Of a stretch of 6,530 nt of DNA, positions 5,749 through 6,530 are shown piece by piece (positions within the stretch are counted from its first letter, which is position 1; the number at the start of each line of letters is the position of its first letter). Origin of the DNA: JAWXBG01 sp034439875 (GTDB taxonomy: Bacteria; Bacteroidota; Bacteroidia; Flavobacteriales_D; Sanyastnellaceae); contig JAWXBG010000104.1 in NCBI GenBank assembly GCA_034439875.1, forward strand, positions 1 to 6,530, written 5' to 3'. The translations under genes and the position numbers were made by a program. The notes beneath the pieces are model-generated. The model ran no database searches. It was not told where the DNA came from and saw nothing but the letters and a program-made list of their open reading frames with translations.

Positions 5749-6423
5749 ATGTTTGCAGCTTCACCGATCACATTTATCATTATAGGAATCACGGCTCTGA
5801 TTTCTTGGCAGGCTTTCAACAATTCTACTTTGTTTGAAAAGCTTTTACATTATCCATATCGTGTAAAACACAACAAGGAATATTACAGGCTTTTGTCGCA
5901 CATGCTTGTTCACGCAGATTTCTTTCATCTGTTTCTGAACATGTTCGTGCTGTATTCATTCGGAGTTGTTATAGAAGCGGCTTTTACGGACCCGATATTT
6001 TTCAAACGATTTTTCCCTGAGGTGGAACCGTTTTTTGGCTTGTCAGGAGTTTTTGCATTTATAGTCCTCTATATAGGCGGTGGTGTATTTGCCACGTTGC
6101 CTTCTATGCGCAAGCACAGCGACAATTTTGGATATACCAGCGTGGGCGCTAGTGGGGCGGTTTCGTCTCTATTAATGGCTTTTATGTTCATGTTTCCTAC
6201 CATGGGAATATCTATAATGTTTATTCCTATGCCGGCATATGTTGGCATCATTGTGTTCTTCCTTGCCGAATTTTTTATGATGCGAAGTGGCAAAACGCGC
6301 ATTGCACATGATGCTCACATGTGGGGAGCAGTTTTCGGAATAATATTTATTGCTGTTACGAGACCGATCTTCATTCTGAAGTTTATAGACTCGATAGGAA
6401 ATGAAATCAGTAAATTGTTTTAG
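5749..6423 (+). CDS. Rhomboid-family intramembrane serine protease
   Basis: A polytopic membrane protein of 224 residues that would cleave substrate proteins within or next to transmembrane segments. Six hydrophobic segments are apparent, at roughly 6-24, 56-77, 97-118, 131-150, 153-175 and 190-210, as expected for a basic six-helix rhomboid core. Catalytic features: HADFFHLFLNMF (55-66), equivalent to the HxxxN oxyanion region of GlpG; GASG (133-136) with the nucleophile Ser135; and AHDAHMWG, whose second His (190) is the probable partner of the Ser-His dyad. Charged loops (KHNKEYYR, about 40-47) precede the second helix. The L1 region and the FFKRFFPEVEPFFG segment (84-97) between helices 2 and 3 appear somewhat long. 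The gene lies 2 bp after the lipoprotein gene and probably shares its transcript. Both catalytic residues are intact, so an active protease is expected; its substrate is unknown. No hairpin with a T run follows the gene. Confidence 0.95.
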   Translation: MFAASPITFIIIGITALISWQAFNNSTLFEKLLHYPYRVKHNKEYYRLLSHMLVHADFFHLFLNMFVLYSFGVVIEAAFTDPIFFKRFFPEVEPFFGLSGVFAFIVLYIGGGVFATLPSMRKHSDNFGYTSVGASGAVSSLLMAFMFMFPTMGISIMFIPMPAYVGIIVFFLAEFFMMRSGKTRIAHDAHMWGAVFGIIFIAVTRPIFILKFIDSIGNEISKLF

Positions 6424-6431
6424 AGGTTCCT

Positions 6432-6530
6432 TTAACTCAGAATCCGCAGTGGGATTCGGTATGAAGTATAAACCCCAAAGATAGCAAGTGCTCTCGCCAG
6501 ATTTTTATACCGTTTATCCCGCATTACGCA
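6432..6530 (-). CDS. Possible 3' end of a minus-strand gene entering from the right edge
   Basis: From the right edge to a TAA (complement of 6432-6434) the minus strand has an open frame of 32 codons, reading CVMRDKRYKNLARALAIFGV and then a short basic tail ending in PLRILS. A cluster of basic residues followed by a hydrophobic stretch could be the end of a membrane or DNA-binding protein, but 32 codons is too little to tell from chance. If real, it converges on the rhomboid gene, with 8 bp between the two stop codons. I do not recognise it. Confidence 0.3.
   Translation of the reverse strand, partial: CVMRDKRYKNLARALAIFGVYTSYRIPLRILS

Noticed and set aside
6476..6483. Perfect TATCTTTG (-7-like) word on the minus strand
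   Set aside because: It would drive transcription into the end of the rhomboid gene with no suitable gene downstream, and no -33 element is present; more likely chance or part of the edge coding frame.

Overview
The window looks like a stretch of chromosome from a member of the Bacteroidota, most likely near Flavobacteriales. The reasons are a moderate, slightly AT-rich composition, starts without clear Shine-Dalgarno sequences, promoter-like TATCTTYS words, and proteins (the crotonase, an RlmI-type methyltransferase, YchF) that read like Flavobacteriia versions. The taxonomic call is inference from recall, not from a search.

Layout from left to right: (1) the C-terminal half of citrate synthase enters from the left edge and ends at a GC-rich hairpin terminator with a UUCG loop; (2) a crotonase-fold enoyl-CoA hydratase/isomerase follows on the same strand; (3) a convergent minus-strand gene encodes an exported or membrane protein of unknown function; (4) a gene-free stretch of about 660 bp (2184-2841), between divergently transcribed genes, holds an elaborate repeat block; (5) an RlmI-like 23S rRNA cytosine methyltransferase; (6) a tightly packed three-gene unit of YchF ATPase/GTPase, a small DUF4440/SnoaL-like lipoprotein, and a rhomboid intramembrane protease; (7) about 100 bp at the right edge with a possible 3' end of a minus-strand gene.

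Most of the gene content is ordinary housekeeping: central carbon metabolism, acyl-CoA metabolism, rRNA modification and a universal translation-associated NTPase. The part that deserves attention is the repeat block. It contains two tandem units of 182 and 207 bp plus a 15-bp stub. Each unit carries inverted TTTGCGTGAA/TTCACGCAAA arms, the second has an expanded 18-bp array, and the block sits between 16-bp perfect inverted repeats in AT-rich sequence. I see no transposase, CRISPR array, tRNA/rRNA gene, toxin-antitoxin pair or defence system, and nothing that amounts to a clearly new biological system.
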